A DNA stretch of 64,000 nucleotides, from NCBI GenBank assembly GCA_020726505.1, contig JAHLEZ010000002.1, positions 2,356,001-2,420,000 of the forward strand, in the 5' to 3' direction. The stretch is from Leptodontidium sp. MPI-SDFR-AT-0119 (taxonomy: Eukaryota > Ascomycota > Leotiomycetes > Helotiales > Leptodontidiaceae). The notes under the pieces were generated by a model. The model searched no databases and had not been told where the DNA came from. It was given only the letters and a program-made list of their open reading frames with translations. Both the position numbers and the translations under genes were made by a program. This document shows positions 11,597 to 23,262 of the stretch, piece by piece (positions within the stretch are counted from its first letter, which is position 1; every line of letters begins with the position of its first letter).

Positions 11597-11607
11597 AAAC
11601 CGCAATC

Positions 11608-12294
11608 ATGGGTATTTCTCGAGACTCCCGACACAAGCGCTCTGCTTCTGGTGCAAAGAGAGCATATTACCGTGCGTAGTAGAAAGCCCATATGCCATTT
11701 GACATATGTTCCAACCTGATCTGAAAGCTAAGACTTTTTACAGGGAAGAAGCGCGCTTTCGAAGCCGGCCGACAGGAGTCCAACACCCGTATCGGAGCAA
11801 AGAGAATCCATCTTGTCCGTACCCGTGGTGGCAACCGCAAGTTCCGTGCCCTTCGTCTCGAATCCGGCAACTTCTCCTGGGCTTCTGAGGGTATCGCCCG
11901 CAAGGTCCGTGTGATCGTTGTCGCTTTCCATCCTTCCAACAACGAGTTGGTCCGAACCAACACCCTCACCCGCTCCGCCGTCGTCCAAGTCGATGCCGCT
12001 CCTTTCCGTCAATGGTACGAGGCCCACTACGGACAACAACTCGGTCGCAGACGTCAAAAGCAGGCCGGTGCTGAGGTCGCCGAGCCGGACACCAAGAAGA
12101 GCAAGTCCGTCGAGAAGAAGCACCATGAGCGCTTCGCTGCCCAAGGAAAGGTTGAGGCCGCTTTGGAGAAGCAATTTGAGGCTGGTCGTCTGTTCGCCGT
12201 CATCTCCTCCCGCCCAGGACAGAGTGGACGTTGTGATGGATACATCTTGGAGGGTGAGGAGCTTGCTTTCTACCAGCGCCAACTGAGAAAGTAG
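11608..12294 (+). CDS. rps8: 40S ribosomal protein S8 (eS8)
   Basis: Structural protein of the small cytosolic ribosomal subunit, 204 aa, full family length. Two exons: 11608-11671 and 11744-12294, with a 72-bp intron that splits the Arg codon of AYYRKKR. The N-terminus MGISRDSRHKRSASGAKRAYYR, followed by KKRAFEAGRQ and NTRIGAKRIHLVRTRGGN, is diagnostic of eS8. Later blocks HPSNNELVRTNTLT, AAPFRQWYEAHYG and GRCDGYILEG also match. Codon use is strongly C-ending (CGC, GTC, AAG), as in highly expressed fungal genes and unlike its neighbours. Confidence 0.97.
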
Positions 12295-12679
12295 AGGGTT
12301 TTCTGCTGGTTTGGGATTTGTATTTCTGTGGAGACATGGCTTGGAGTTGCATTTGCGGACCGTTCTTTGAGAACTTTTACGACAAAGGGTCATCAGCAAT
12401 TCAAGGGGAATACTAAAATCATGCAATGCCTCTATTTTCCTTCCTATGTACAACTTTCCGTGATTCTTGAAGTTCTGTTGATATTTTGTGACTTTCGCGC
12501 CCCGAACCAACCCCTGCATGGCTTTCAAGCACCCCGCATCACAAGCTTCAATTTCCCCATCCTCACTCCACAACTCAGCTTCCCCAACCACCCAACACCC
12601 ATCATCTGCCAACGACACAGAAACCAGCTGGAACAATCTATAGCCTATGATTCTATAAATAACGATATCTCTATCCACA
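12295..12679. other. Intergenic between eS8 and BLOC-1 subunit genes
   Basis: No gene seen; it carries the 3' end of eS8 and a C-rich promoter/leader for the next gene. Confidence 0.4.
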
Positions 12680-13570
12680 ATGTCCGCCCACGCTTCAAGC
12701 TCTTCGGTGCCCCCTCCTCTTCCCCCACCAACCCATCCTCTAACCAACCCTCTTGCCCACCCATCAACATCCATCTCTCCAACCCTTCCCTCCTCATCTT
12801 CCTCCACACACTCTCCCAGCATGAGCATGACATCTCCCTCCCTCCACTCCCCCGAAACCGCACGGCAGATCGCCGAAGCGCGCCGCGCCCTCGAAGCATC
12901 CATGACAAACATCGGATCCTCCCTGGACATCACTCTTCGCTCTCGCGCGCAAGACCTGCACTCGAACTCTAAACAACTGGAGAAACAGCAGAAGGATGTC
13001 GTGAAAGCTACGGAGGGGCTGCGGAAGGAAGGCGATAAGTTGAAGAAGGTTGCTGATGAGGGGATGAGGAGGGTCAAGGAGTTGGGAAATGTGCAGAATT
13101 GGGCGGAGATGCTGGAGAGGGATTTCTTGGTCCTCGGGGAGACGCTGAGGTTGGTGGAAAGGGGGAGCGAGGGGAGTGGGAGTTATACTGGGAGTGAGGA
13201 GGGGAGTGAGTGGGAGACTAGCAGTGAAGGGAGCAGAGGGGAAGACGGAGTTAAGGAGCCTACGAGTGCTCTTGATAGGGAGGCGGATGGGAAGAAATTG
13301 GAGCTGGATCAGATCATGGATGATTTACCAGCTGCCGGCGTATCAGAGCAAAGGATTATTGACGCAGATGGAGATACGCAGATGGGCGACACCGAGACCG
13401 AGGTCAAAGATAAGGGGAAAGGAAAAGATATTGAAGCTCTCGCAGATACTGTGAATGCTGAACAAGCCGCTCCTCCTGCAGGAGGATCATCAACAGCTAC
13501 AACTACAACTGGTTCTACGTCCGATCCTTCTTCGAGCTCTGTGCATACTGCTGCATCGGCGGCTAGCTGA
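12680..13570 (+). CDS. BLOC-1 subunit 1 / GCN5L1-like protein
   Basis: Homologue of BLOC1S1 (GCN5-like 1; Bls1 in yeast), a small coiled-coil subunit of the BLOC-1 complex that acts in endosome maturation. Single exon, 296 aa. The family domain spans about residues 58-160: SPETARQIAEARRALEASM, SRAQDLHSNSKQLEKQQKDV, GNVQNWAEMLERDFLVL and ETLRLVE. The last two are the most conserved stretches of the family. It is flanked by a Ser/Pro-rich N-terminal extension (about 55 aa) and an acidic, Ser/Gly-rich C-terminal tail (about 135 aa), so the protein is roughly twice the length of animal BLOC1S1. The ATG at 12680 is in a ccacaATGTCC context. The assignment rests on the central domain; the tails are predicted disordered. 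Confidence 0.85.
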   Translation: MSAHASSSSVPPPLPPPTHPLTNPLAHPSTSISPTLPSSSSSTHSPSMSMTSPSLHSPETARQIAEARRALEASMTNIGSSLDITLRSRAQDLHSNSKQLEKQQKDVVKATEGLRKEGDKLKKVADEGMRRVKELGNVQNWAEMLERDFLVLGETLRLVERGSEGSGSYTGSEEGSEWETSSEGSRGEDGVKEPTSALDREADGKKLELDQIMDDLPAAGVSEQRIIDADGDTQMGDTETEVKDKGKGKDIEALADTVNAEQAAPPAGGSSTATTTTGSTSDPSSSSVHTAASAAS

Positions 13571-13821
13571 GTACGAACAGGACGCTCTGATTCTTTCTCG
13601 AGGCAATTGTTCAGCAGAGTATGAGACTAGGACCCGCACATCATCGTCATTGCAGGAATCGCTTTTCCTATAGACTCTCATGCTAACGCTGAGGATCTAG
13701 CTCAATTCTCTGAGGGCAAAATATGGAGCCTGCTTCATCTTGTTGGGAGCTTGGATTCAGGAGCACCGCCACCTCAACCAGGAGAGTCTGCGATTGAGTC
13801 CTTTTCCGAGTTTAAAAGGGT
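13571..13821. other. Intergenic, nothing seen
   Basis: This is the 3' flank of the BLOC-1 subunit gene, with no gene-like feature. Confidence 0.35.
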
Positions 13822-13986
13822 GTGTTGTGGATTCCAATATTGGAATTTCATTGCAAGAGTATTGAAAGTTGGACATCCGGTGTGAGGTACTCGATGATGA
13901 CTTTTTTTCGACCTCATGCTCACCCTAGTCTCTGGCCCAGAGCATCTCTCGAGTTTGTAAAGGCCCCTATTTCCATCTTCACAATT

Positions 13987-14378
13987 ATGGACATGTCCGA
14001 GAGAGCACGCCGAACTGCCAATGAAGCCCAATCGTGGCAAGACGTGGAGCAACATCCATTGAAATATGGTGTACGTATCACGTTGTTCAAATCACGCTCA
14101 TGGTCGAATGTTACTAATGCGGAGGCACATTGATTAGTGTTGCATATACAATATACACCATTATCCACTTCAAGACACATCGGTCTTATATGATTCTCTA
14201 CTCATCGAAATCTCCTCCTCGAGTTGAAAGGACCGGCCTTGATCCAGATCAGATCGATCAACTGCGCACACTGGGATATGCCCGATCGGTATATTGCCGC
14301 CAAGACGAGACGTTGACAGCCCTAACTTCCCTCCACGAGAGTGCTCTGGTATTTGATCGAATTGTCCTTGAGTGGTAA
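13987..14378 (+). CDS. Possible small hypothetical gene or relic
   Basis: I do not recognise this. A frame with MDMSERARRTANEAQSWQDV leads to a plausible donor (ATG|GTACGT near 14069) and an acceptor TGATTAG at about 14134. A second open stretch then encodes a hydrophobic segment and LDPDQIDQLRTLGYARSVYC, ending at TGG-TAA near 14378. The composition looks coding, but no domain, no secure start and no consistent single gene model could be established. It may be a fragment. Confidence 0.2.
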
Positions 14379-15402
14379 CCCAGGTGCTAGGTCACTCCTG
14401 CCACCGAGAATGAATGTACAGGCATATTACACCGTTGCCTGTTATTGATACTTATAAGGTGTGGAAAATTTTGCTCAAAATTGCACATGCCAATCTACCG
14501 GCTCTATGAAGAACCAGTTAAGTCTAGCGACTTGAGCAGGTGCCTGTTCTTGTTTAACCGGACCCCTGAATTCGCCTGATGAGATCCTAGGAGATCATAG
14601 CATGGAGACTTGTTGCTTAGTCTTCCCCGCGTTTTTAATCTACGCGACCTGTTATTAATATTCCGCAATCCTAGCTATATCTCTTCGAGAACCTTCACTT
14701 GGTCAAGGTCAGCACCTCATGGCGCAAGTCTGGTGCAAAGTGGTACGCCTCTCCCTATGAGTCTCAAACTCATCTCTGCCGTCAATGCAAACAATGGGTT
14801 TTTAAAATGTCTTGGCAGATGTTGAGATCTTCAGGTACCATACAGACGAGATTTGGAGGTTTCCCAGTCGATCGCTCCCAGCACCCCGCAAAACCTCCAA
14901 TCTTCCTCTTCCCCTGATGAAAAACATGCTGTCCAGCTTTTGTAAATGTCTTCCCTACGAATTACCAGGTAGGCCAAAGGGCTGATCTGGAAGTGGTACC
15001 GAAGCGGAGAAAATCCCTGTCGATGTGTCTTCCACATCTGCTGCTTGCGTGATCGAGTCTGGACCCTGTTCACACAATATCGTGAAGACATCTTAGTGGA
15101 CCACCCAACGGCTGATGTCTTGTCAATGCAGATTCTTACAGCTATACTTCAACCGAATGCTATGCCATGCTATTTCCTTACGTGTCCATCCGTCTGCTCA
15201 ATGGGAAACTTTTGTTATATGTAGAATGGATGGCTACTGGGACTAGACTCTCTGGGGAGTCTCGCCTCGAATGTTTCGCCTCCAACTCCCATATTTACAT
15301 TTAAATCACTCGCTGGCTGCTGCGCGGCCTTGCCTCTCCTTCCACCTTGTTTCCCCCGCCGAGCCTTGGATTCATCTCGCACGCTGAAGCTTTACCGCCA
15401 AG
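14379..15402. other. Intergenic, possible fossil fragment
   Basis: No supported gene. Around 14699-14815 a plus-strand frame contains HLCRQCKQWVFK, which looks like part of a zinc-binding protein, but it is short and isolated. The last 100 bp are CT-rich and probably hold the promoter/leader of the GH114 gene. Confidence 0.3.
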
Positions 15403-16788
15403 ATGCTCCCGTCAACACTCCTCTGGGCATGTATCTACAGCACCGTTTCTCTTGGAGTAGTATTCAAAGTCGGGCAGAAATTCCAGATCATCCTAGATAG
15501 CATACCGAATCTCACGGCGTCACCGAAAGTCGTACCCGGCGATGCAGCAGTCTTTGACATCGACCTTTTCGATACAGATGCAGCTACAATCTCAGGGTTG
15601 CAGAGCCAAGGAAAGATTGTGATATGTTATTTCAGCGCGGGTACTTATGAGCCGTGGAGACCTGATGCGGGGAATTTCACGGGCGAGGATATGGGCCAAT
15701 CTCTAGCACCAGAATGGCCCGATGAGTACTGGTTAAGAGTCAACAATTCGAATGTGAGGAGGATTATGACGAACAGAATACAGCTTGCGGCGTCAAAAGG
15801 CTGCGATGGTGTGGATCCAGATAATACAGGTATGGAGTTGTTTTTTATTTTATTTTATGATTTGTAGGAGTCTTATGAGCCTCAACTCCAAGAATCTAGC
15901 TAATTTTGATTCGCAGATGGTTATGTACGAGGCCTTTTCGTCCGAAACCCGATCGCAACGATTCTAACTACAATTTTTCTGCCCTGGATATGGCAGAAAA
16001 TAACTGACAAAATCCTAGCAAAATCCAAATAACACCATCAACCTTACCCGCGGCGCTCTCGTTGAATACATGCGGTGGATGGCTTCCCAAGCCTCCTCTC
16101 AAAACCTAGCCATCGGTCTTAAAAACAGCATGGATATCCTCCCCGACCTGACACCCATAATGCAATTCGCAGTCAACGAGCAATGTGCCGCCTTCGGAGA
16201 ATGCAATTCCTACAGCGCCTTCCTCGCAGCTGGGAAACCGGTCTTCCACATCGAATACCCACCTTCTGTCCCTAATGTCCAGCCTGCAGATCGGATGAAG
16301 GGCTGTCAAAATAATGGCATGAGTGGCATGAGCACGGTGTTTAAGAATATGAGCTTGAGTGGCTGGGTGGGATATTGCGATGGAAGTTCTGCGACGACAG
16401 TCACGAAGCCTGGTGGAGGGACGAATCCGTGGGCGCCGGGGAAACCGAAACCGACGACCACAGTGAGGACGACTGCGAGGCCGACGACAACTAGACCGCC
16501 GAGTACGAGTAGAACATCGACGAGAATATCAAGTACGACGAGGACATCAAGTACGACGAGGACATCAAGTACGGTCAGGACGACGAGTTCCGCTGCGCCT
16601 GGCGGTCCAAGTGGGTGTAGGGCTAAGCATTGGGACCAATGTGGCGGGAATGATTGGAAGGGATGTACTGTTTGCGAGGTGAGTCCAGTCTCTTTCCTGT
16701 CTTCTCTGAACATTTACTGATTCTCATTACGTAGTCGGGTTTTACGTGCAAAGGAGTATCTCCTCCGTACTATTACCAATGCCTATGA
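15403..16788 (+). CDS. Secreted GH114 glycosidase with CBM1
   Basis: Predicted endo-alpha-1,4-polygalactosaminidase-type enzyme (glycoside hydrolase family 114), 382 aa, secreted. Exons 15403-15829, 15917-15924, 16019-16678 and 16735-16788; all phases agree. A hydrophobic N-terminus (MLPSTLLWACIYSTVSLGVVF) serves as signal peptide. GH114 landmarks are FDIDLFDT, GKIVICYFSAGTYE and GCDGVDPDN joined across the introns to DGY. A Thr/Ser/Arg-rich linker with an imperfect 18-bp repeat (about 16520-16580) leads to a C-terminal fungal cellulose-binding module with the expected cysteines and aromatics (HWDQCGG, WKGCTVC, FTCKG, YYYQCL). The second exon is only 8 nt. GH114 acts on galactosaminoglycans of fungal walls; the CBM1 suggests attachment to a polysaccharide surface. 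The catalytic call is by family only. Confidence 0.88.
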
Positions 16789-17498
16789 GAGCGATGCTGG
16801 GAATTCCTTTCCATTTACATTGGGTGAGGTTGGGTTGCTAGTCTCACTTGGCTTGGCTTGGAGGAAATGTTATCAAAATGGATATCGGGGACAATTCTAT
16901 ATACCCAGCTTACGTTGTGAATATATCACCATTTATTTGCCATTTTGGAGCTCTTCATTGTATATCTTTCTTGATACGGATTCTTCCCAGACGACCTTCG
17001 TTCAGGATACAGTACAAGTGCACTCCATGGTTCTGGTTCGGTATTTGTTGACACATCTTGACCATGCTTTCGCTAGATCTCAACAACTCAATCCCTCTCG
17101 CGGGTCTGTCAATGGCTGGAGAACGATCAAATAACCAAGTTTGCAAAGCATCGACTTCGTGGATCAGACCCGACTTATCCATCCGTCCTAGAGCGCCCCG
17201 CGCCGCAAATGCCCTGCGGCACGGCCCACAAGGCAGCGCAGCCTATCAGACTTGAGAAACCGGCTGACAAGCTGAAAGATCCCTGAAGGCTCGGCGGCCA
17301 CTCATTTGCTGGTCGTGCGATCTTCATCTCACCATCATCTTGCTTACAACTTCGTCTGAGGCTCCGTGTTTTGGCACACATTACAAAGGCGTTTTGTCTC
17401 ATAAATGTTTTGGTACTTTTAAACATTGCTAGGAATGGATATTGGCTTCTTGAAACTCCCATGCATTACTAATCCTACAGCACATTTCAGTCACTGAA
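16789..17498. other. Intergenic, no gene seen
   Basis: The 710-bp gap holds a GC-rich block near 17180-17240. A CTAATCCTACAG or CACATTTCAG near 17470-17490 could be a leader-intron acceptor for the following gene. Confidence 0.35.
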
Positions 17499-20400
17499 AT
17501 GGATCTCCGCCCCATCGACTTCGAGTGGCTTGCTGACCTCCAGAAATGTGAGCCTCCCTTCCATGCCCACGCTGAGAGGCTCTCTCTAACTACTTCATCT
17601 AGCGCAATGCTTCACGACCTGTGAAGTTTCCAGCCCAGCCAAGTCAAGCGACTTCGGGTCAGAGGGACACACAGCGTCTGTCACTGACTGGCACGAGCTT
17701 TTGCAACTCACAGCCCCTGACGATACATGCGGAATCGTGTTCGTAAGAGGCCAGTTCCCTAATACACCCGATGCGATCTTATCCAGATGCCAGCGACGAG
17801 ATGATTCGGGCAACAAAGGCACTTTCGGAACTAGACTGCACAAAGCTGAAAACGACTCGGATCTGGAACTGGGAGAGCGTCTAGCCCAGGGGTGGGTCAA
17901 TCTTAGATGGCCTTATACGAAGTATGAGCTGAGAGAGAGGAACAATGAATCGGATTTGGGAAGTGGGAGTTATGAGCAAATCTCTTTTGTGAGAGATGGA
18001 GTTCTCGTTCAGGTTATCCGGTTGAAGTGGGGTCATGAGAGCTCGTTGAGTGATTATGACTCTGCGGATGGGTCGGAGAGGAAGACTGCCAGAGTGAAGG
18101 TTGGAGGTGTGGTGCAGTTTGGCTGTCCTTGCTCGAATAGAGGACCACCTGATGCCGATACTTTTCATTTGAGCACAGGCAATGGACTAGACTGCGTCAG
18201 TGACAGATATCAGAAGAGACTGGACATGCATCTTTTCATCGACGGTGTCCGACGGGATATCAGTGCTCCTTTGCGTGGGTTGGATCATGATGAGATTAGT
18301 GGCACAGAGGTCGACACTTCGTCGATCCATGAGATTGAACTTCGAGATGGTGAACCCGCCATCATCGTCTCGACTTACGCCCTGCGAGAAATAGATACAG
18401 AATCCACGGGACTCAGTATAGCAACTTTCACGGATCTCGAAGACCATCTTGGGACATGCAATACTTCGGTCAACATGACGGACCGTTTATGGACAGCGTT
18501 GTGTTCAGCTAATTATGAAGCTAGCGAGGCTGTTGACTTTTGTGTCATTGGGCGAGGCGTGGAGCAAATCCTCGGAGTTTGTTCTGTACCTCTGCCACGA
18601 GCAGCCAGCTCCCAAGATACAGATGACGAAGTTGCGCTTCTTTGTAATATCATGACCCCACAATATATCGATGTTCAGAGCAGCTTGTAAGAAAGGCCTC
18701 CTGCTTGAAAGAGAAAATTGCTGACACGACTCTAGTTTCCAAATTCGCCTACTTGTGAAGGCTTATAATTTCATCCGCAGTCGCCATATGGAACCGGATC
18801 TGTTCGAGCGACACCAACCTCTGAATGATATACGTGCTGCTTACCTCGGCAAACTCCTCCAATTCATCCGATCATGCTTGGTCTGGCTGATCAACACGGA
18901 TATGAAACCTCGGCGACTTTTGCTTGCCCTTAGGAGTGACGAACCACCGCCTGATTTGGAGACACATCCATCGAGACGACTTGAAAGATGCGAACAAAAC
19001 CGTGTCCGTATGCACATAGACCAATCATACAACCAGGCCTGCTATGCAACACTTGCAGTCTGGTATGTGATGAAGCATTGTCCGCAAGCAGCTCCAGACG
19101 ACTTCAAGTCGAAAGTCCTCCTACCGAAACTGCGCCGAGCCTACGAAGCGGTGCAGAAACGCGCATCACGAGATAAAGAGCCCACTCCGAAGAACGACGT
19201 CTTGCAATGGCTTCATCTGAGCTGCCTGTTCTTGATTTGCAATGAGAAGTTCGAGGTAGACAATCATGGAAACCCTGTTGACGGCTTCACGCTATCAGAT
19301 CTTGACCACCAGGAAGTTGTCAGAACCCAACAAAAGTTCGAGAAGTACGTCTCTCGTTTGAAGACAGCCCAAGTTGAGTCCTATTCAATCGAGCACGAGG
19401 AAGTGGATCGTGTATTACTCCTAGGTGAGGAGCTCGGTCTGGATGCCATCCCCACACCATTTACTTCAAGTCTGGCCTCTTCTCGCGCGTTACAGACTCG
19501 TAAGAGAATTGCGCAAAGAAAGCGCACGACGAGGTTCAATCCAGGACCGAGGACGTGGAAGGGTTCAAGAGTGACATCGAACGGTCCCTGGGAGCTTCTC
19601 TGCACGAACCATCAAGGATTTTTGAAAGTCGCAGACGATGCCAGTATCAAGGCTGCCAGGGATAGACTGTTTGAGTTCCTCGTGTCGGATTACTCTTTCA
19701 TGACTTCGTGGGATCGTGCCGATAGTAATATGGTTGGGAAATGGTGGGATGTGGAATCCGTCAGTGTGATTTGTGCTACGTTGCTCGACCTGAGGTTTGA
19801 AGGTAATCTACATGCACAACTCTGATTAAATTTAGATAAATTCCGATACTAACAGCATTTAGGTAAATTGAAATCTGCCATGTCTGAAGCAGCGGCCGAT
19901 GAAATGGGCCATTCTCTGCATAATATCGAGGAATTGCCAACCATCCAAAGGAGGAGTTCGGACCCCATGCCGGAGCTAACGCAGGAGGATTCTGTACGCG
20001 ATATTCTTCTGCAGATGAAGAAACTGCAAGAAAACTCTAGTAGAGAACACCTGCTACAAATGAGGCAGCTGCTGGTTCAAGAAGATACCACGGGCGACTT
20101 CCCAGCGAAAGCTTTTGATTGGGTATCATGTAAGCCAGGGAGGTTGTATCATCCGGTCAGGATCTGTCAAGTATGTTCAACAAAGTCTGAGAAACTGACC
20201 AAGAGTAGGATTGGTGGGTGCAATCCCTCCAAGACACACCCGATATGTATCAAGCGAAACAAACAAAAGACGTCCCCCTCCGCAAAGACGTCAGGAGATA
20301 TCTAGCCAGTCGCGAACGCATGGATATCATCAACGAACCTAGCTACACGCCCGAGAACATCGAGAGCAAAATTCCCGCTGCAGAACTGCAGTTCTTGAGC

Positions 20401-22415
20401 GTCTTCGATCTGCATCTCACGAAGAATTTTACCTTCAAGTCTAGGGACATTACTCTGCAGAGTGTCGCAGCTTCAGAACGACCTCACATGCTTGGAACCG
20501 GTAGACATAGCGCTGGGGAAGGACAGCGGAGTCCACGTGTTGCTGTTAAGCAGGATACTGATTCATATACCTATGATCAGTTAGACTCGTATCGCAAGAC
20601 TCTCTTTGGTCGACTGAACGACAGCGCAAGCGTTTCCCCACACCCAGTTTGAAAGACTTGCTGACCGAAGAACAGTTGGTTGATGTTGGGGCCAAACATC
20701 GCATTCTGTGAGTAGCCCAGCCACTGCCATAGCTAGCTTTGGCTAACGACTAACTATGCAGATTCGCAGAGAAATGTACACCCGCTCTGGTTGGATCGTT
20801 TATATACATGTTCCATCCTGACGGACTTGATGCGTTTGACAGTTACTTTGGGGCCATATCTAGGTTCACAGAGAGTCGAGAAGCGACTATGTGGACAACA
20901 AGCATCACGATTTCTCAGTAGGTGTTCTGTCATTCTTGACTCCCTGGCAGCCATGGGTTTTGATCAGTCTCTCTTTTTATCATGTGGAAGCCTCAAAGCT
21001 AATCCTAACCCTTCCAGTTGGAGCATTCGACCCGTCAGCATTTCACAGGCCCATGTGCAAATGTTCAAGGAGAACAGAAACAACGGTGACTTCCCACCCG
21101 TTAGTATCGCCAGACTCGGTTTCGGGACCGCACCTCGCAAGAACCTTGGATCGCCAGAGCCGAGTGACATTGTGGAGGAGCGATGCTCCTCTCTGGTCAT
21201 CACTGGAGACCCAGCCGGGCATCTATGGATATGTTCGATCTGGTCGTCCCTCACAGACGCAGAGTCTATCACGCCACCGATTCACGTACTGCCCAGTATC
21301 TTGCAGAGATTCATACATCAGCAAGCTTGTGGGAGATGTTTGGTGTTCTTGATTCTGCTGGGACATTTGTGTGAGAAATTGGCTGGGGAGTATGAGATGA
21401 TTCTTTCGAGATTAGATATTATTGTTGGATTAGGTGTATGAGCTCAAACGGCTCCAGCTGGGGATTGGGTTATCGCTGACATGTTTAAATAGGAGAAAGT
21501 CCTGCTCGAGGGCCTGGAGTGGGGCACAAGCGAAGCCGTGAACCGACTGAAGAAAATGCTGTGGGGGCTCGAAGCTCTTCGTGTCTTCAATGATAGGTTA
21601 TCTGCATCGTTATCGCAGATACAGAAAGCGCAGGAGGCCATGGAACGGACTGTGAAGCAGGTACGAAGACTCCCCACACGTTGAGGATATGATATTCATT
21701 CCCGGAAACAGAAAGCTGGACAACAGCACGTCGATGTATTACAAGAATACAACAACGTGATTGAAGAGTTCGAGAAGCGATATGGCATGCTATCTGATGT
21801 CCAGATCAGAACGCAGCTGAAAATAAGTCAAGTCACTGGACTTCGCGATGGTGTAAGCTCTTCCCTAGGAATCTCTCGGCACTAAAATATTGATGATCGA
21901 TAGATATCTACAGTGACCAATGTCGAAGATAGCCAAACGGCACTTCGAGACAGCAAAACTACGATCAAGCAAGGAAACAATATCAGGATACTAACATATA
22001 TCACAATCGCATATTTGCCACTTGGATTTATCACCGTAAGTCTCTCCTCCGAACTCCATGTTCAACGCGCTACGCTAACATGTCCCAGGGTCTCTTTTCA
22101 ATAGAACACGCCACTTTCATGAATAAAGTAGGCAACAACGGCTTCGCTATCTTGACAGTTGTGTTTTTCTTGGGTACATACGCGTTGGCGTTGAGTTTGG
22201 AAAATATCATTGATCAGTTTGAACGTTTCAGGCGAGAGAAATGGGGACGACCTGGTAAGAGTGATAAGACAGATAGGTCGTCTGATGTAAGAAATGGGGA
22301 TGAAGCGGCGTCGAAATTGTCGTTTAATGTCATGGGAAGCTGTTTTGGATTGAGGAGGAGGAGGGAATTTGCGGATGGGAGTGAGGGTGAAGAGAAGATC
22401 TCGGAGGTTGCTTGA
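17499..22415 (+). CDS. Large protein with CorA-like membrane C-terminus
   Basis: Predicted 1,422-aa protein from 12 exons: 17499-17547, 17603-18686, 18736-19802, 19863-20170, 20209-20500, 20581-20707, 20762-20917, 21018-21435, 21493-21660, 21712-21852, 21904-22035 and 22089-22415. Every junction has GT-AG ends and consistent phase. The last two exons carry a CorA-like (Mg2+-transporter-superfamily) architecture. A long helical/coiled region (AQEAMERTVKQ, LQEYNNVIEEFEKRYG) is followed by ILTYITIAYLPLGFIT and, after a short SIEHATFMN loop, GFAILTVVFFLGTYALAL, then a basic tail. The CorA GMN signature is not present. The N-terminal about 1,000 residues are unrecognised; HLLQMRQLLVQE-type coiled segments occur. 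The 38-bp intron 4 (20171-20208) is at the lower size limit. An alternative acceptor at 20967 exists for intron 7. The transport role is inferred. Confidence 0.65.
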
Positions 22416-22935
22416 ATATACTATAGCATAAGTAGAGGGTGTGATATTTTGAGCTGTTGAGCCTTGCTCGTTCTGGTCTACTTTCAGCACTCTAGCTTGG
22501 GTGAGCAGAAAACGGTGCGTGCGGGACAAAGGGACATTGTCCATCAGAGAACTCGTTTCAGGGGTAGGTTGAAAGGATCATCGTTTCGCAGTGAGATTCT
22601 TTGAGTACATTATTCGATTTTCTTTATTGTCGGCTTTCATGTTTTCACACGATCTTCAATGAAACGCTCACTTTGCCCCTGGATATAGAGGTTTGCATTG
22701 TTGGTTGAAATAAGGCAGTTGCGAAAGGCCAATGTTTACTCTTTCATGGCATTGTCAGAATAATTTTTCTCGTCAGCACATTGTCTCAGGACAGTCGGAG
22801 TTTGAGCATAAGAACGCTTGATTTCGGAGACAGATTCTCCAGATCAACAGTCAGCATACCCTACTCTTCATATTACAGACCACACTCCACACTCCATACC
22901 CTACACTCCACCAAAAACCACTATTAACCAGCAAC
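22416..22935. other. Intergenic, no gene seen
   Basis: This is the 3' flank of the CorA-like gene and the promoter region of the small gene at 22936. A short ACACTCCA repeat occurs at about 22880-22910. Confidence 0.35.
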
Positions 22936-23262
22936 ATGTGTGAAATCTCAAAACTAAACCACAAGAAGTGCAACCACTCAGAGTGGATCACAAAAAGCCG
23001 CTGTGACAAAGCCAAAGCGAAAGCAATCGAAGGCCCGGACTGTCCAAAATCAGAAGAAGGTACGAGAGTATTCATTTACACGCTCTGTGGCTACTGCGAG
23101 CAGGAGGAGCTCAGGCTCTTCAATAGATACTCTGTGGACTTCCCTGGTAACAAATGCAACTACAATCACTTAGGTGAAAGATTTGGTATGCCTGGGCAGA
23201 AGGAATTGGAAAAGGAAAAGGAACAGGAACAGGGAAAAAAACAGAGACAAAAACAGAATTAG
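22936..23262 (+). CDS. Small Cys/His-containing hypothetical protein
   Basis: 108 aa, single exon, with start in AACATGTGTG. I do not recognise a named family. Its first 75 residues hold seven cysteines with several histidines (MCEISKLNHKKCNHSEW, then SRCDKAK, GPDCPKS, LCGYCEQEE, NKCNYNHLG), a spacing suggestive of metal binding. The last 25 residues are a Glu/Lys/Gln-rich low-complexity tail that ends with the frame, and no signal peptide is present. It appears to be a cytosolic or nuclear protein with a small zinc-binding-like fold; that is an inference. Confidence 0.5.
   Translation: MCEISKLNHKKCNHSEWITKSRCDKAKAKAIEGPDCPKSEEGTRVFIYTLCGYCEQEELRLFNRYSVDFPGNKCNYNHLGERFGMPGQKELEKEKEQEQGKKQRQKQN

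Noticed and set aside
11728..13077. 449-codon minus-strand frame
   Set aside because: It is antisense to eS8 and the BLOC-1 subunit gene, which are both secure; its residues reflect the opposite-strand codon bias.
14610..14917. Two overlapping plus-strand frames, one with HLCRQCKQW
   Set aside because: They are short, start inside unrelated sequence, and cannot be joined into a gene; listed only as a possible fossil.
20918..21017. Alternative exon from 20968 giving HLSFYHVEASK
   Set aside because: It fits phase 2 but leads into a frame that cannot reach the conserved RCLVFLILLGHLCEKLAGEYE exon without another intron, while the 100-bp intron solves both.
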